Assembly (NCBI GenBank): GCA_017607445.1
Contig: JAEVHH010000002.1
Location: forward strand, 186,001 to 250,000
DNA from: Histoplasma ohiense
Taxonomy: Eukaryota; Ascomycota; Eurotiomycetes; Onygenales; Ajellomycetaceae
DNA: 64,000 bases
Direction of reading: 5' to 3'
This document shows positions 33,911 through 47,838 of this stretch, piece by piece; position 1 is the first letter of the stretch, and every line of letters begins with the position of its first letter. The translations under genes and the position numbers were made by a program. The notes under the pieces are model-generated. The model did no database searches and was not told where the DNA came from. It saw nothing but the letters and a program-made list of their open reading frames with translations.

Positions 33911-34341
33911 TGTTCTTACTCTGTAAAACATGCTAAGAGTTCTAGTGTCAGTGTCTGATGAATTGTGAGATCACTTACAAGAAATTGTATGAAGCTATCT
34001 GTATGAAAAAGTGAGAATATGTGAGATGAAGTTTCAGTCAGATTGATCTGCACTGCAGCATTGTTGATCAATGCGCTGCAGCCAATCTGCAGAAAATGAA
34101 TGTGGAAAATTGAGGATTCAAAGAACATCAAAATCCAAGAGTATCCATCTCTGTTCAGATAAAATTCAGTGTTTCCCCCAAAACCATGTAGTTCATAAGA
34201 ATTAAATAGCATTCCAACAAATATGATTAAGCTGTTTTTCAAATGACTTTTTTCTCATGGTCATTCTGATCTTGGCAGTGACTGAGTAGTTTCTATCTTG
34301 TTTCATCTGCTTTCATCAAAACAAGCCTTGCTTTCTGTTCT

Positions 34342-34604
34342 TGTAATGCACTCGTTTATTATTTCCTTATTATCTTCGCTTATTCTTACCTCTTTCTATT
34401 ATACTCTCGCTACCGCTATTTCTATATGTATATATATATCAATGTATGTATTTCACACATCTTCTTTCTCTTTCTTTTCTTTCTTAGCAATTAGCTACAC
34501 TACATTACACTACTATACTACACCCTACAATATATTACTATTATCTCTACTACACTATAAACTATCTTTTACTATTACTCTTCACACTGTCACTACATCT
34601 CACA
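34342..34604 (+). repeat. TE-A left (5') LTR
   Basis: 263 bp. Within the first ~75 bp it retains C or G at most sites where the right LTR has T or A. In the last ~60 bp it is the mutated one. Confidence 0.95.
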
Positions 34605-34651
34605 GTTTCTAATCACTCAATCTTTGAGAGACAGTCTGTTGAGTAATAGTC

Positions 34652-37600
34652 ATGGTCTCTATCCACAGCATCTGCTGTACTTGTGCTATCATTGAACTCA
34701 AAGCAGCAAACATCATGAAAGAAAACCATGAAATATACACTTCTGCCACTGAAAGTGTGCAACAAGCATCATCTTTCTCTATGAAATCAGACTCTGAGTA
34801 TAGTTCAGAAGAGGATATCTCTTCTGAAGATCTCAGTACAATTGAGACTGAGAAGATAGCTGTGATCAGAAGAATCAAAAAATTACAAACTGAGAAAGAA
34901 TTGTAAGAACTCCAACAGTGATGTAACACTTTACTACAAGAATTGAATAGAACAATTCCAGCCACTCAAAATATGCTAGAAGCACATTCAAACCACAGTA
35001 GAGATGCAACTAGCATGAATGATAATCACAATAACATCACAAATATTCTCAGACCACTGGAAATCACACTACAAGCACTCAACATCTTAGTGAAAAGCAT
35101 CATGACTACTGTCAGTGAAAGATATAGTCAGATACCACTTTGGCAATTAGAACTTTGAGATCTCAGCATAAGCAGTCACTCTTTTTGAAGAGATGTGAAA
35201 AAGTTTCAAGATCAAAGCATGAAAGAATTCAAAAACTTTGTTACAGCTGCTATCACTTTTCATATCAGTGATCTTGATTACTACAACAAACATGATCATT
35301 GAAAGATCATTGAAGCTGTTACTCATTTCAATGTCAAGATGCAACAACATTGATATCAACATACACATAATATGCAGACTTTGCCACCATGAGAAGAATT
35401 TGTTAGTTGAATGTAATGTCAAGTCATCAATTCAGATAGAAGTTTCTGAGATGTCAATAGACAGTACTGAAAAACAGAGTAACAAAAAGATCAGACAGTT
35501 CAACAATTTGTTTCACACTTACAATCAATTGAAGAGCATCTACAGCATTCTTATAATGAATATCATTGGAAATCACATCTCTATATGAAAGTTTTACCTT
35601 TCATTCACTGAGAATTCAACAAATATGCAATCAAATTGGAAGAGTTAAGCTATGATGCCACTTTACATAAACTTGCAATGGCAGAATCGAATCTGTCAGA
35701 GAGATGGAAGAAACTTAAAGAGAAGTCAAATTTCAAAAACCTCACTCAAAGCTTTAACAACAGAAATAATGCTGATAATAGATCACAAAACAAACACAGA
35801 TGAAATGACACTACAAAGTTCAATGACTCCATCCAATCAAAATATTGCCATTATTGCAAGCAACCAGAACATACCATTGATTTGTGTTTCAAATGACTCA
35901 AAGATGAATTCAAAAACACCAAGTCTGACTCAAAATCCAATACAAAAGACACAAAAAACTCAAAGAACTCAAAAAACACTTAAAACATATCATTCAGCTT
36001 GTAATGACAGTCATAAATGCAGAAAGTCAATACAAAAACATCTTAAACTTCACTGTCACAGTGGAACTCACTACATCTAAGAGTCTACAAAAAATGCTTG
36101 TGCTAGTAGACTCTGAATCAGAAGTGAACTGTGTCAATGAATTTTGAACAAAGAATCACAATCTAGAAGCTGCTCACCACAAAATCAAAATAATCAAGTT
36201 GATTGATGAATGCATAATGCACTTCTTTGAAGAGTATAACATTGCAACTACTGTCACTGATCACAAGAGTAATGCACAGCAGACATCTCATTTCTTCCAT
36301 GCAATGAAGATGAAGGACTACAGTCTTGTATTAGAATTTCCTTGATTAAAACAAACAAATTCTTTTATAGATTGATCAGATGGACAATTCTTCTTTAGAA
36401 GCTCTGAAGATGAACAACAGTCTCAAATTATTTCTGAACAAGATGTTCTAGCTGAAGTTCTCACAGAAGCTAGAGTAGAAATGCTTGTAGTATTATCTAC
36501 AGAACATTTAAAAGACTCAAAGAATACTTCACACATATTTTTGACTGCATATTCAGACTTGTCAATCAGTCTATCTGATTATGTCATGCTATACACACAT
36601 ATCTTCTCAGAAGAAGCTGCTATAAGCATGAAAAAATCAGAAGAGATGAAACACTGCATAGATCTCAAATCTGATACACAATCTTCATTTATGTCAATAT
36701 ACAATCTCTCTGAAACTGAGTTAGCTGCTCTAAGAGAATATTTAAAAAATGTATTAGATAAAGAGTGGATACAACTGTTCAGTAGCCTGGCTGATGCACT
36801 GATTCTCTTTATTCTCAAAAAAAATAATGAACTTCATCCTTGTGTAGACTATCAAGAATTAAATTGAATCATCATCAAGAACTGATACTCTCTATCTCTA
36901 ATAAATGAATTACTTGATAGACTTTCAAAAGCCAAGATATTCACTAAGCTGGACCTTCAAGATGCCTATCACCACATACTTATAGTGATAAAAGACTGTT
37001 GAAAGACAGCCTTTAGAACAAGATATGAACATTTTGAATATATAGTTATATCATTTGAACTAGCTAATACTTCAGTGACATTTCAAGTATACATTAACAA
37101 TGTCTTGTCTGATTTGTTGAATATATGTTGCATTGTCTATTTGAATGACATTCTCATATTCTCCAATTCAAAGCAGAAACATAAAGTGCATGTTACTAAG
37201 ATGCTAGAATGTCTCAAACATGTGAATCTATTTGCAAAACTCTCTAAGTGTGAATTTGAAGTGGACAAGATCTCATTTCTGAAATTTGTTATAGATACAA
37301 ATGATATTGAGATGAAGTCAGACAGAGTCTTCACTATTGTGGAATGATCTACATCTAAATCAATTAAAGAGGTTCAATTCTTCTTGAGCTTTGCTAATTT
37401 CTATCAGCAATTTATTAAGTCTTTCTCCTCTATTGCAGCCCCATTATTTGAACTTACAAAAGAGAGCAAGAAGAGGGAAAGAAAAGCCACTTTTATATGA
37501 ATAAAAGATGCTCAAAGCACTTTCAATGAGCTCAAATCACACTTTATATATGCTTCTCTATTAGCTCATTTTGACTCAGCTCAGTATATTCAGATCAAAT

Positions 37601-39600
37601 CTGATGCATTCACTTTTGCAGTCACTGCTATTCTGTCACAGTTGCAGAATGATGAGCACTGGCATTCAGTTGTCTTCTGATCAAGAAAGTTGATTGATGT
37701 GGAAACACATTATAATACTCATGATAAAGAACTTTTGGCTATTGTAGCAGCATTTAAGAATTGAAGACACTATCTGAAGAAAAGTCAGTATTCAATTCAA
37801 GTCTGATCTGATTATGTCAATCTGCAGTACTTTATGACAACTAAGAAACTGAACAGACATCAGATCAGATGAGTAGAAGCTTTATCTGCTTATGATTTTA
37901 TATTACTGCATCATTCTGAATCAAAGAATTCAACTGATGAGCTCAGTCATCACACAGACTACAGTGAGATCTATAATGATCAAACTATATTATCTACTCT
38001 ACAACAGAAGCTGAAACATGAAGTTAGACTAGACTGAAAAACTGATACTTCTTTTCAAAATGATATTTCTTCTGATGTAGTCTGTGCACAGATCTCTAAT
38101 GAACAAAATGCTTCTTTTAATGAGTGAAAAGTACTTCATACATCAACATCTTCTATTTCTTGTGTAAACTCTTTCTCTCTATTGTGTGTTGAGCAATATA
38201 TGCTCTGAATTGCAGTCAATAAGACTATTCTTGAGGACTCAGCATATACAGAAATGTCTGAATCCTTCATCTCATTTCTGAGTAAAACACAGAAGATTGA
38301 TTCTTTTGCTGCTGAGCAAAGAGAGAAAATAAAAGAGAAGGATATGACTGTTGCTGAAAATATACTATAGACAATTTCTGAGAATGATATATTGTATACT
38401 GATGATTGTGTGTATGTCTCTCAACAAAAGACACTTATTGATGAAATTATCAGTGCAAATTATGATGATCTGCAGAGGGGTCACTTTGATATAAAAAAGT
38501 TCATAGACAGCATTCAGAACAAATACTATTGACATGAGCTAGTCAGAGATATCAAAGATTATATATTCACTTATGATACTTGTCAAAGAGTAAAGTCAAA
38601 ACAGCACAGACAATATGAAGAATTGAGTACAATTCTCTTATCATCAAATTCTTTTGAGTTCATTACTATGAATTTTATTACAGATTTATCAGCCTCTACA
38701 TTCTTCCACCAAATCTACAATGCAATTTTAGTGATTGTGGATATATATACCAAGTTTACAATCTATATTCCTTGCATCAAAAACATTACAGCTGATGAAC
38801 TAGTGGAAATCATTTATATCAAGTTCTATACAATTTACAGAGTATCCAAAAACCATATATTTGATTGAGGATTGCTGTTTACAAGCCATTATTGGTCCAC
38901 CTTTTGTTATATGCTAGATGCATGCCAGAAACTTTCAACAGTCTTTCACTCTCAAACAGATGATCAAATGGAATGACAAAATCAAATCTTGGAACATTAT
39001 CTTCAATGCTTTACCAACTATCATCAAGATGACTGAACATACTGACTATCACTAGTGCAGTTTGTTTACAATATCTCTCAACATGCCTCTACTGAAATGG
39101 CATCTGCAGAAGTCTTAATGGAATATCAATCTGATTTGAAAATTAATGTCAGCAAACCACCACAACCAGTTGTCATACATGCTGCTAGCTGTGTGAAACA
39201 TATCAAGGAAACACATTATAAGCTCATTGAGAATCTACAAAAGATACAACAAGCACAGAAAATCTATTACAATACAAAACATAAGCCTCAACAATTTAAA
39301 ATAGATGACTATATCATACTCAATACAAAAAATCTCCAATTGCTGCACTCAGTTTGCAAACTCAATCATAAATATGTTGAATTCTTCAAGATTCTGAATA
39401 TCATTGAAAAACAAATGTACAAACTAGAACTGCTATCTTCATATAGAAGCATTCATTCTGTATTCCATATATCTTTATTGAAGCCATACAACTGCAGGAA
39501 TGAAGCTCTATCAGAATCAGAACTGAAACTTGTCAATGATGAAGAAGAATATCAAGTTGAAGAAATTCTTGAAAAATGACAACAAAAAAACAAATCTTCA
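34652..39600 (+). pseudogene. TE-A gag-pol, hypermutated
   Basis: Gag runs from 34652; its CCHC knuckle CHYCKQPEHTIDLC is at 35846-35887. A protease-like LVDSESEVNCVNE (DSG-type, altered) lies near 36090. RT and RNase H span ~36760-37980 (HPCVDYQELN, KIFTKLDLQDAYHHI, then YLNDILIF instead of YLDDILIF). The integrase core is at ~38640-39100 (MNFITDLSASTFFHQIYNAI). The C-terminal SVFHISLLKPYN and EEEYQVEEILEK (39470-39579) mark the start of a chromodomain, as in chromoviruses. TGA codons interrupt all parts, typically where CGA arginine or TGG tryptophan would be expected. No functional product is possible. Confidence 0.9.
35846..35887 (+). other. CCHC zinc knuckle of TE-A gag
   Basis: C-x2-C-x4-H-x4-C spacing is intact, although flanking codons are mutated. 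Confidence 0.85.
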
Positions 39601-40965
39601 GAATATCTTATGAGATGAATAGATTGAGATTCTAGTGATGATACATGAGAATTGAAAGAAAATATATTGAATACTCAGACATTCAAAATCTTTCTTGAAC
39701 AAGAAAATGAACAACAAATACAAAATCAATATACTTTCAAACATCAAAAGCATGAACTTCAAGTTGAAAGACATCAGAAGCACAAATCTTAAATTAAAAA
39801 ACATTAGAAGCACAAATCTCACTCAAACTTCAATCAAATGCATTCTTTTTAGAAGGATTTTATCAGAGAAAAGAGAAAAAAAGAAAAAAATTCAATTTGA
39901 GTATAATAAATACAAAAAATAAAACATACAAGCAAGAAAAAAACAAAGAAAACAGATTCTAAGAAAAGTCTAAAAACTCTCAGTTCATTCATTCTCATCT
40001 CATCTCTCATCTCTCACTTTCTCTTCTCTCTCTCATCATCTCTTTCATCTCTTCTCTCTGCTATCCTCACTCAATACTCCTTCTGATATTTGTATATTAC
40101 CAGCACTCATTTTGGATGCAGAGGTATAGACAAATATCTATCTCACAAGACATTTGTCTCCTCACTTCTTTTCTTCTTCATCAATCTATTCATTTTCTGA
40201 TATATTTAATGAAGAAAGACATTTTCTCTCATCTTCTTCTTTCATTTCTCCACCATTCAGAGCATTCTCTCTCTCTGCTTCATCAACATCAGTGACAAAT
40301 TGACAAAGAAAGCAGGCATCACAGACACTGCTGCAGTCATCAGCATCTTCATAATCTTCTTCATCAGCTCTTCAATCAACTTCTTCTTCATCAATTTCTT
40401 CTCAATCAATTTCTTCATTACAGAGCTCTTGAAGCTCATTATTTTCAAAACTTTCTTCTTCACATTCTTCTCTTCCTCTAACATCTTCACTCTGAAAGAA
40501 TCAGATACAATCACAGTCTTCAAAACCTGCATCTCTGCAGGCTCAGCTGCTGTCTGACACTGAGATTATAGAGTATTCACCTCTGCTCTGCTCTGAGCAG
40601 ACAGCATCATCAGACAAGATATATTCAATCATTTAACTAAACAATGAAGATGACTTTTGTAGCTGATTATGTTCTCTTCAGCTGTCACCTCTGTGAAGAT
40701 AAATGCTCATCTGCATATGATGCATCTCAGAAGAGATGTATCATGCATCTAGCATCATTATCAGTATATCAACATTGCTAAGAGCACTACTATCTATTCA
40801 AAAGCAAATTTGAAGAAAAAGAAAAAGAAAATAAAAATTAAAGAGGATTATTTATAGATTTACAGAATTTCTCTGCAGAGACACAAGTCTCACAACATTT
40901 CTGAACATTTGACTTCAACACACATCAGAAGTCAACATCTCTCAGCTTGAGAGCACAATGTTTGC
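39601..40965. other. TE-A sequence between pol and the TE-B insertion
   Basis: An AT-rich, hypermutated 3' part of TE-A. Direct reading shows AAG/AAA-rich and TTC-rich low-complexity stretches (39660-39960, 40340-40480). The open frames here (40257-40557, both strands) are low-complexity and I do not call them genes. TE-A resumes after TE-B at 48115. Confidence 0.5.
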
Positions 40966-41236
40966 TGTAAGAGATAATTGTAGGTATAATTATGGGAGTA
41001 GTGTGAAGTACGCACATAGGATGTTAAGAAGATAGCAATCTCTATTATTCAAAGCTAATCACTGATCTTCTAATATCTACAGATATCAGCAAGCATTATA
41101 TAGACAACCACCACACACTACAGCTGTCTATGATGCTGTGTGCTATGTCCCTTCTCATTAATTCTGGTGTGTTCTGTGTTCTTCTATTGCCATATAGCTA
41201 TTTCCTAATATAGATATCTCTGTTGTGTCTATTACA
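40966..41236 (-). repeat. TE-B left (3') LTR
   Basis: 271 bp. The first ~65 bp mostly retain ancestral G/C. The remainder is mutated relative to the right LTR at nearly every difference. Confidence 0.95.
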
Positions 41237-41331
41237 ATTATCTCCCTTCTTCAAAGGCCTGGTCCTCAGGGCTTCTTAATGTGACATGTGAAGTTTGTAA
41301 TATGTGCTGTGTGGTTGATATTGTATGAAAT

Positions 41332-42920
41332 TTGCAGGATCAGACTGGATTAATTGTTGGGGTTAATTCTGAAGTGTTGCTGTTTCAGAAGAATGTTTTT
41401 TCATCTCTGATGTCAATGCAGTCCAATCACAATTTAGACACAACTTCTGAACCCCTTTTCTTTGACTTTTACACCAAAAAGTTGTACTCTAACAAAATCA
41501 TCACCACCATCACCACCAATGATTTTTTATTTAAAAAGAATACATCAATTTATCAAACAAAGTATGCTGTATCTTTCTATGTGATTTTTATTGTGAAATT
41601 CGAAGTTTTGATTGCATGGTTGCATTTTTCATTTTGGGTTGAGTTTTGTGTTGTTGCAATTTCTTTGATCATCATTGCAATATTGATTCCAATCTCTAAC
41701 ATCTGTCTTTCTTTCTTATTGCTTTTGCTTTTCCTCCTCCTTTGAATAAGGCCTTGGTACTAATTAAAGTTATGATAGAATGTCAGAACCAGCTGTTTCC
41801 ATTGCTGATTTGAAGTCTATGGAGGGTGATATGCTGTCTGCCATTGAGAGCATTTGCTTGGATTGTCTGGAGAGGTTGCAGAATCCTCCAGTATATCCTT
41901 GCTTTGTGAATGATGAATGGACACACTGTCACATCTGCCATATATCAAATAGGAGTTGTGCTGCTGTAAATTTTCTTAAACTGAGGTTGTTATGAGTGCT
42001 AATGAGTTATAGATGTCTGAGTGCTTTCACAAAACTGATCAATTTTTGATCAATGAATTTCACAAGATGCTGCTCTCTGACAAAGTTTCAGATGAGAGAT
42101 TTGCCACATATCAAACTGTCATTGTGAGGTTTGTACTTGATATGCAGGTCTACAAGAATGCAGATGAAGTTCTAGAATTCTATATGAACTCTGATGATCT
42201 GTTGTCACAGCAGAGTGTGGCATTCAATCATAGCAGTGTTTCAGAAAGCACATTTTCACATTCTGCTATTACATCAATGTCATTCTCACTGAGCCAAGAT
42301 CTTGGTATGTTATTTGAGTTGACTGATAATGTAGACAAAGATGAGAAAGTGGACAGTTCTGTTGAAGTGTTAGAAAGAAACACAGCAGCATATTGCTGTT
42401 GTTGTATTTGACATTTGACAACATCTCCCCACCATCATTGTGAGTCTGCTGAGAGTCAACACAAAAAATGCAAGCACTGCTCAGTGATGAAGCATGTCTG
42501 CATTCTGATAAGTTATTATTCAAAACAGATGTTTTTATGGTATATAATATTAACTTTCTATTAGATGCCAGTAGATGCTGTTGAATTGACTCAGATGATT
42601 ATCAATGCTGCTGAGGATTTAATTGTTGCTGATGTGGACACTTTGAACATTAATGTTTTGCAGAGTGCTGTGACTGTGATGATTAGATTCTTTGCTGTGA
42701 AGATCTGAGAGATTCAACAAGATGGTTCTTCTGAGACTTCAGCTGAAATGATGATTGATGAGATTCTGATGATTACATCATCAATTGCAGCTCTCAAGTC
42801 ATTGTTGAAACATTGTGCTTCATCAGTTGAGGAAATTCAGAATAATAAGCAGGTTTATCTTGGTGACAATTTTTTGAATGACACTGGCCAAGCTGAGACA
42901 GATCTGTTTTTTAATCTCTG
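41332..42920 (+). pseudogene. antisense extra gene carried by TE-B
   Basis: The most gene-like part starts at 41780 (ATG; MSEPAVSIADLKSMEGDMLS) with a Cys/His cluster (CLDCLERL...HCHICHISNRSC). It continues at 42013-42411 and, after an intron-like gap ending TTAACTTTCTATTAG, at 42560-42920 (helical, VDAVELTQMIINAAEDLIVA). It runs opposite to TE-B gag-pol and lies between pol and the 3' LTR, the usual place for added genes in LTR elements. An unrelated hydrophobic frame (41332-41745) precedes it. It resembles hypothetical proteins common in Eurotiales genomes, as far as I recall. The Cys cluster suggests zinc or nucleic acid binding; the role is unknown. Confidence 0.5.
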
Positions 42921-42989
42921 AGTGGAATAAATATATTCAGCAGTCATCATCATCTTCTTCATTTTCATTTACTGACTGACTTCTGATAG

Positions 42990-45900
42990 ATTTTATTAAA
43001 CTGTTTCAAGTACTTCTGACTGTTCATCAAGTTTTCCTCAGATTCCCAAGAATTATCTGTGTCTGTACAATCTTTTTATTTGACAAGATATTGTGTTTGA
43101 CTGTGGTACTGATGCTTGTCTAATATAGCTTCAACTTCTCATTCCTCTTGTGTGTCTATAATTATCAATTCTGCTTGCAGGATTTGTCTGTCGCACGCGT
43201 GATAAGGTTCGAGAAGGGAAACATGGAATATGGGATGAATTTCTTTATATTGTGATGTGAGTTTCAGTTTGTACACCTGTGTACCGTGGATATCAATTAT
43301 TTGAAAGAGATTCAAAAATCGATGATCTAGTTTGAGTGAGGGTTGCAAGGTGGATATATTTTTTGCATGCAGCATTACTCAGTTCTCTATCTTAAAGCTT
43401 TTTGATATATGATGCTGATTGTAATACTTTTTCTCAGCTGCTTTGACAGCTTTCAGACATTCTCAGATTTTGTTCTCTGCTTGCTTCATCTGTTCCACTT
43501 GTTCCATCACTGATTTTGACACATCTGTGCTTGGGGGCTCCATGTCTATGCAAAGTTCAGTTGGTCGGCCGATCATTGCTTCAGATGATATCATTTTTAT
43601 CAATGTGTGGAAGGTGTTGTTATATGCTCATTGTGCTAGGAGAATTCATTCTATTCAATTATCTTGCTGATAGCTGCAATATGTGTGAAGATAATGTTCA
43701 ATCACCTGGTTCAATCATTCTGTCTGGCTGTCGGTTTGCGGGTGGAATGCCGTCGATAATTTTTGTCAGACATGAAGCAGATAACACAATGTCAATCAAA
43801 ACTTGCTATTTATTAATGAATCTTGATTGCTAATAATGTTCACAGATAGATCAAAGTTCTTCACAATTCTTCATACAATAATATCCACAAGTCCTTCTGC
43901 ATCTAGCTCTGAAGATGTGAGCACAATTATAACTCATTTGATGAATAAATCAACAAATACAACAATAGCATTATAGGTTTGACTTCTCTTTTTATTATCT
44001 GGCAGGCCTTCAATAAAGTCCATGCTAATTGTATGCCATTTCTTATCTGGCATTGAATGTGGTTGTAGCAACCCATACAGCTTGTGCTGTGGTATCTTGA
44101 TGTGTTGACAAATATCACAAGTTCTCACATATTCTGCAATCTCATCACTCATATCATGCCACAAGTACTTGTGTTTGATCACTTTGATAGTTTTGTTATG
44201 TTCAAAATGGCCACCTTGAAGATCATTGTGGTTCATTTTCATTATTTCATGTCTTATGATCTTGTCTTGTGATATGTAGACTTTATCATCTATTCTGAGC
44301 AGATCATCTTTATCTACTGCTCAGATTGAATGATTATCTACACTAGTGTCACTCATCTCTAGTCTTCTGCAAAGTTCAGACATGTCAGTGTCTCTATTCT
44401 GAATCTGCAGTAAGAGTTTGATGATAGATTCAGCTATCTCTTTGTGATAGACTGTCTCAGACTCAAATATCTTGACAGCTAGAATCTGTGACATCAGAGT
44501 CTCTAGATTTAACTCTGTAATATCTGTGATCTCATTCTCATCCACAGATGTGTTCTTTATTCTGCAGAGATTGTTGTCATCAATGACTATAAGCCTCTTC
44601 ATTCAACAATTTTCATTAGCTTGCAGATCTTTTTGCATCATCTTGACACATTGATCTAACTTTGTGTTTTCTTTTGTCTTTAGTGACTTAAAGATCCTCT
44701 TATGCAGCTTCTCTTGCAGAATAGAGAGTCTTATCAAGAGAGCTGTGTGTTTTACAAAATCTGAGTGATGACTTGATGCATCTGCAGAATTATTTTTCTC
44801 AGAATGATACTCTATTTCAAAATTGAATACTGAGAGCATTTCCATCCAGTGAATCTGATGTCCATTTAGCTGCTTCATTGTCATGAAGCACTGAAGGTTG
44901 ACATGGTCAGATAAAACAGTTATCAGATGCCTGCTACCATGTAAATAGTGACATCATTGCCTGAAAGCTTCTACAATTGATAACATTTCTAGATCATATG
45001 TTTGATAACATCTTTCTGTTTCTGTGAGCTTTCTAGATCAAAATGCAATTGAGTGTCAGTGATCATCATCTATTAATTGTGATATTACTGCAGTGATTGC
45101 AATATCAGATCTGTCTGTTTCTATACAGAGTTTTCACTGCAGATCAAAGTGGATCAACAATGATGCTTTTGTAAAGCATTCTTTTAACTGCAAAATTGTG
45201 TGCTTGCAGTTATTGTCTAACTGAACAGATGTGTTATTCTTCCCTCTTTTCATTTCATAATCTTTTAACAATTCAGTCAGAGGTGCTGTTATTATTGAGA
45301 ACTTGTATATGAATCAACAATAGAAATTGATGAATTCTAGAAATATTTGCAATTTGTTTATAGTTCATAGTTCTGACTAATCTAGAATTGTGTTGATGTG
45401 GTGTTTCTTGACAGTAATGCTCTGTATGGTAACCACAAAACTCAAAAATCCAATTTCTGTTGTGTGGAATGTACACTTACTAAGTTTGGCATATAGTCTC
45501 CATCGCCTTAACCGTTCCAGCACATTCTTAACATGGACGACATGTTCATCAAGTGTGTTTGAATAGATTATGATATTGTTGAGATAAGCCACACAATATA
45601 CATCTAAAAGGTTGCTGAGGGCTTTGTTGATATAAGATTGAAAGATCACAGAGGCATTGATTAGCTCAAAAGATAAGACTAGATATTCAAAATGTTCATA
45701 TCATATTTGAAATGCTGTTTTTCATTCATTCTCTGCTTGTATGCAAATTCTATGATATGTGTCTCTAAGGTTCAGTTGTGTATATATTTTGGCACCTGCT
45801 AATCTATCAAGTATTTCACTTATCAAGAGCAGTGGATATTGATTCTTGACTGTTATTTCATTCAATTCTTGATAATCCATGCAAAGACACAGAGTTCCAT

Positions 45901-47650
45901 CTTTCTTCAGTGTGAATAACACTGATGCACCAGCTGAGCTCTTGGATGAATGTATTCAATTCTTCTCTAATGTCTTTTCAATATATTCTTGAAGGACAGA
46001 GAGTTCTTGAGGTGATAAGTTATATATCAGTCAGTATGGAGGTTCCTTGCCAGATTTGAGCTCTATAGCATGATCATGAGATGTATGTTCCACATCAGAT
46101 ATGTCTTCTCAGAATACATCAAGATAATCTTTATAATCATCTGAGATATTTGGCTCAGTTGCTGCACTCACAGCTCATAATGGTAAGGCAGTGAATATAA
46201 TATTGCCATCATCAATTAGTGTTGTGAATTCTTTAGCAGTATTCAGATGCATGTGATTAATATTCAACACTTTTCTATAGATTCAGCATCTTCACACTCA
46301 GTCAATATCAGAGTTCACAGCTTCCAACCACAGCATGCTCAAAATTACATCATATTCACTAATATCAGCCTCTTTGAAATGGTGGAATCCTTCTCAGAGA
46401 ATGTGTTCATCATCAATAATCTTCATTGCAGCTCTTTATTGTCCATATAATTTAATCTTATAATTATCAACTGCTTCCACTACTTTTGGTTTACCTTCTG
46501 TCTTCAAGAAATATTTTGATGCTCAGATGTGGGACACAAAGTTTGCATCCACACCAGAATTCACTAGCATCCACACCATCGACCATCTCACTTCTGTCAG
46601 TATTCATGTATTCATCATCAATAATTGTTTATCTTGCAGTCTAGTTGTTTGTATTTCCAATGCAGCAGCTGCTTCTACAATTGAAATTGTTGATTTTTTG
46701 CTTGTTGAACTTGGTTGCACTTTTTGAGATGTAACATTCAACAATCATTTGCAATATAACCCTTCTTATGACAGTGAGAACACTTCTTCATTCAGTTATA
46801 TTTATCTTTCTTGATTTGTTCAGTTGAATCTGTTTGTTCCTCTCATTTCCTCTTGTTCTGACAGTTGCTAGATTTATCAGAATGATGCTGATTCCCTACA
46901 AATATCACAGATCTTCCTTTGCAAATAGCATGTCATTGCTCTGACATATTTTTCTCAAGAGTCTGTAGAGTTTGAAGCAACTCTTTGTAGTTCTGAGGTT
47001 CTTGATTTTGACAGTCAAGTTCTGTGTGTAATATCTTCAATGCCTTACTACACAAGTTATCCATTCTTTGTTCTTTGCTATATGAGGGTAAGTAGTATTT
47101 TCAGTCTTTGAGATATTTAGAGAAATCATGTATCAATTGCCATTCTTGTTGCTTTGCATCTTGAAACTTTTGGCTTGTCAATTGATGCTGGTTCTGTGGA
47201 TTGTTAATTTGCATTTCTAGATGTGATAACATATCATCAAAAGTCAACAGTGTTGCTCCTCCATGTCTCTCATACAATGATACAAAATTCAACCACTTCT
47301 GCTTAATGTGGGTGTCAAGGTAGAGTTTAGCATCATTTATCTTGTGTTCTTCCTTTCAATAATATCAGTGATGATGTGTAAAGAGGATCAATATGTGATC
47401 TTTATAGTTCTTGAATTCTAATATATTTTTTCCTTGATAATAGTTCTTAATCTTCAATCTTGATGGTGTTTCATTATCATCATCTGTATCATTCACAGAT
47501 CAATTTTGCAGCAGTTCTGTGGTGGTATTCTGAGTTAATTGAGATTCAATGAGAGTATCTCCATGAATCTGCACTTCCAACTTGTTGAGCTGCTGTTGTG
47601 CATGCAGAATAGCTAATTACTGCTTTTGTTCATGAATTTGATTGTTCAAC
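42990..47650 (-). pseudogene. TE-B gag-pol, hypermutated
   Basis: Reading leftward: gag (from ~47650; 47101-47292 readable), knuckle CSHCHKKGYIANDC (46741-46782), RT (45922-45377; CMDYQELNEITVKNQYPLLL, AYLNNIIIYS for YLDDI), RNase H (~45100-44750), integrase zinc finger with YLWHDMSDEIAEYVRTCDIC (44242-44090), integrase core, and C-terminal HVSLLEPYH with a chromodomain-like VEAILDKHQYHSQTQYLVK (43160-43045). Stops are again TGA at expected Arg/Trp codons. The presence of the chromodomain places it with chromoviruses, which use it to target heterochromatin. Confidence 0.9.
46741..46782 (-). other. CCHC-type zinc knuckle of TE-B gag
   Basis: CSHCHKKGYIANDC: C-x2-C and the final C are in place. 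The usual His is replaced by Tyr (TAT), consistent with a C-to-T change of CAT. Confidence 0.8.
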
Positions 47651-47838
47651 TGTTGCAAACATGCATTGTGATCATCAGAGGCAGTAGAGGATTCAGATTG
47701 ATTTTCAAGAGATCTTGTGTGTGTTGAGACTATCTTGCATGTTTTAACTAATGTTGTGTGTTTTAACTAATGTTGTGTGCTTTATTGTAGATGTATGTAA
47801 CAACAGACCACTCAGATAAAGTTTAGAGTGATTAGAAT

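Larger units (their letters stand above)
30435..34336. other. 3.9 kb of hypermutated DNA with coding remnants
   Basis: Nearly CpG-free throughout. Readable pieces on the - strand (31130-31527) and + strand (33214-33910) are listed separately. A (TA)n run lies at 31993-32013 next to a CpG-retaining patch (31955-31995). A segment around 31720-31930 resembles those at 27290 and 28760. Other short frames are probably accidental: TGA and TCA dominate, so frames open and close by composition. Confidence 0.4.

Noticed and set aside
41332..41745. Hydrophobic multi-pass-like ORF at the 3' side of TE-B
   Set aside because: TTG start and AT-rich composition produce Phe/Ile/Leu codons. No support as an independent membrane protein gene; kept only as flank of the antisense gene.
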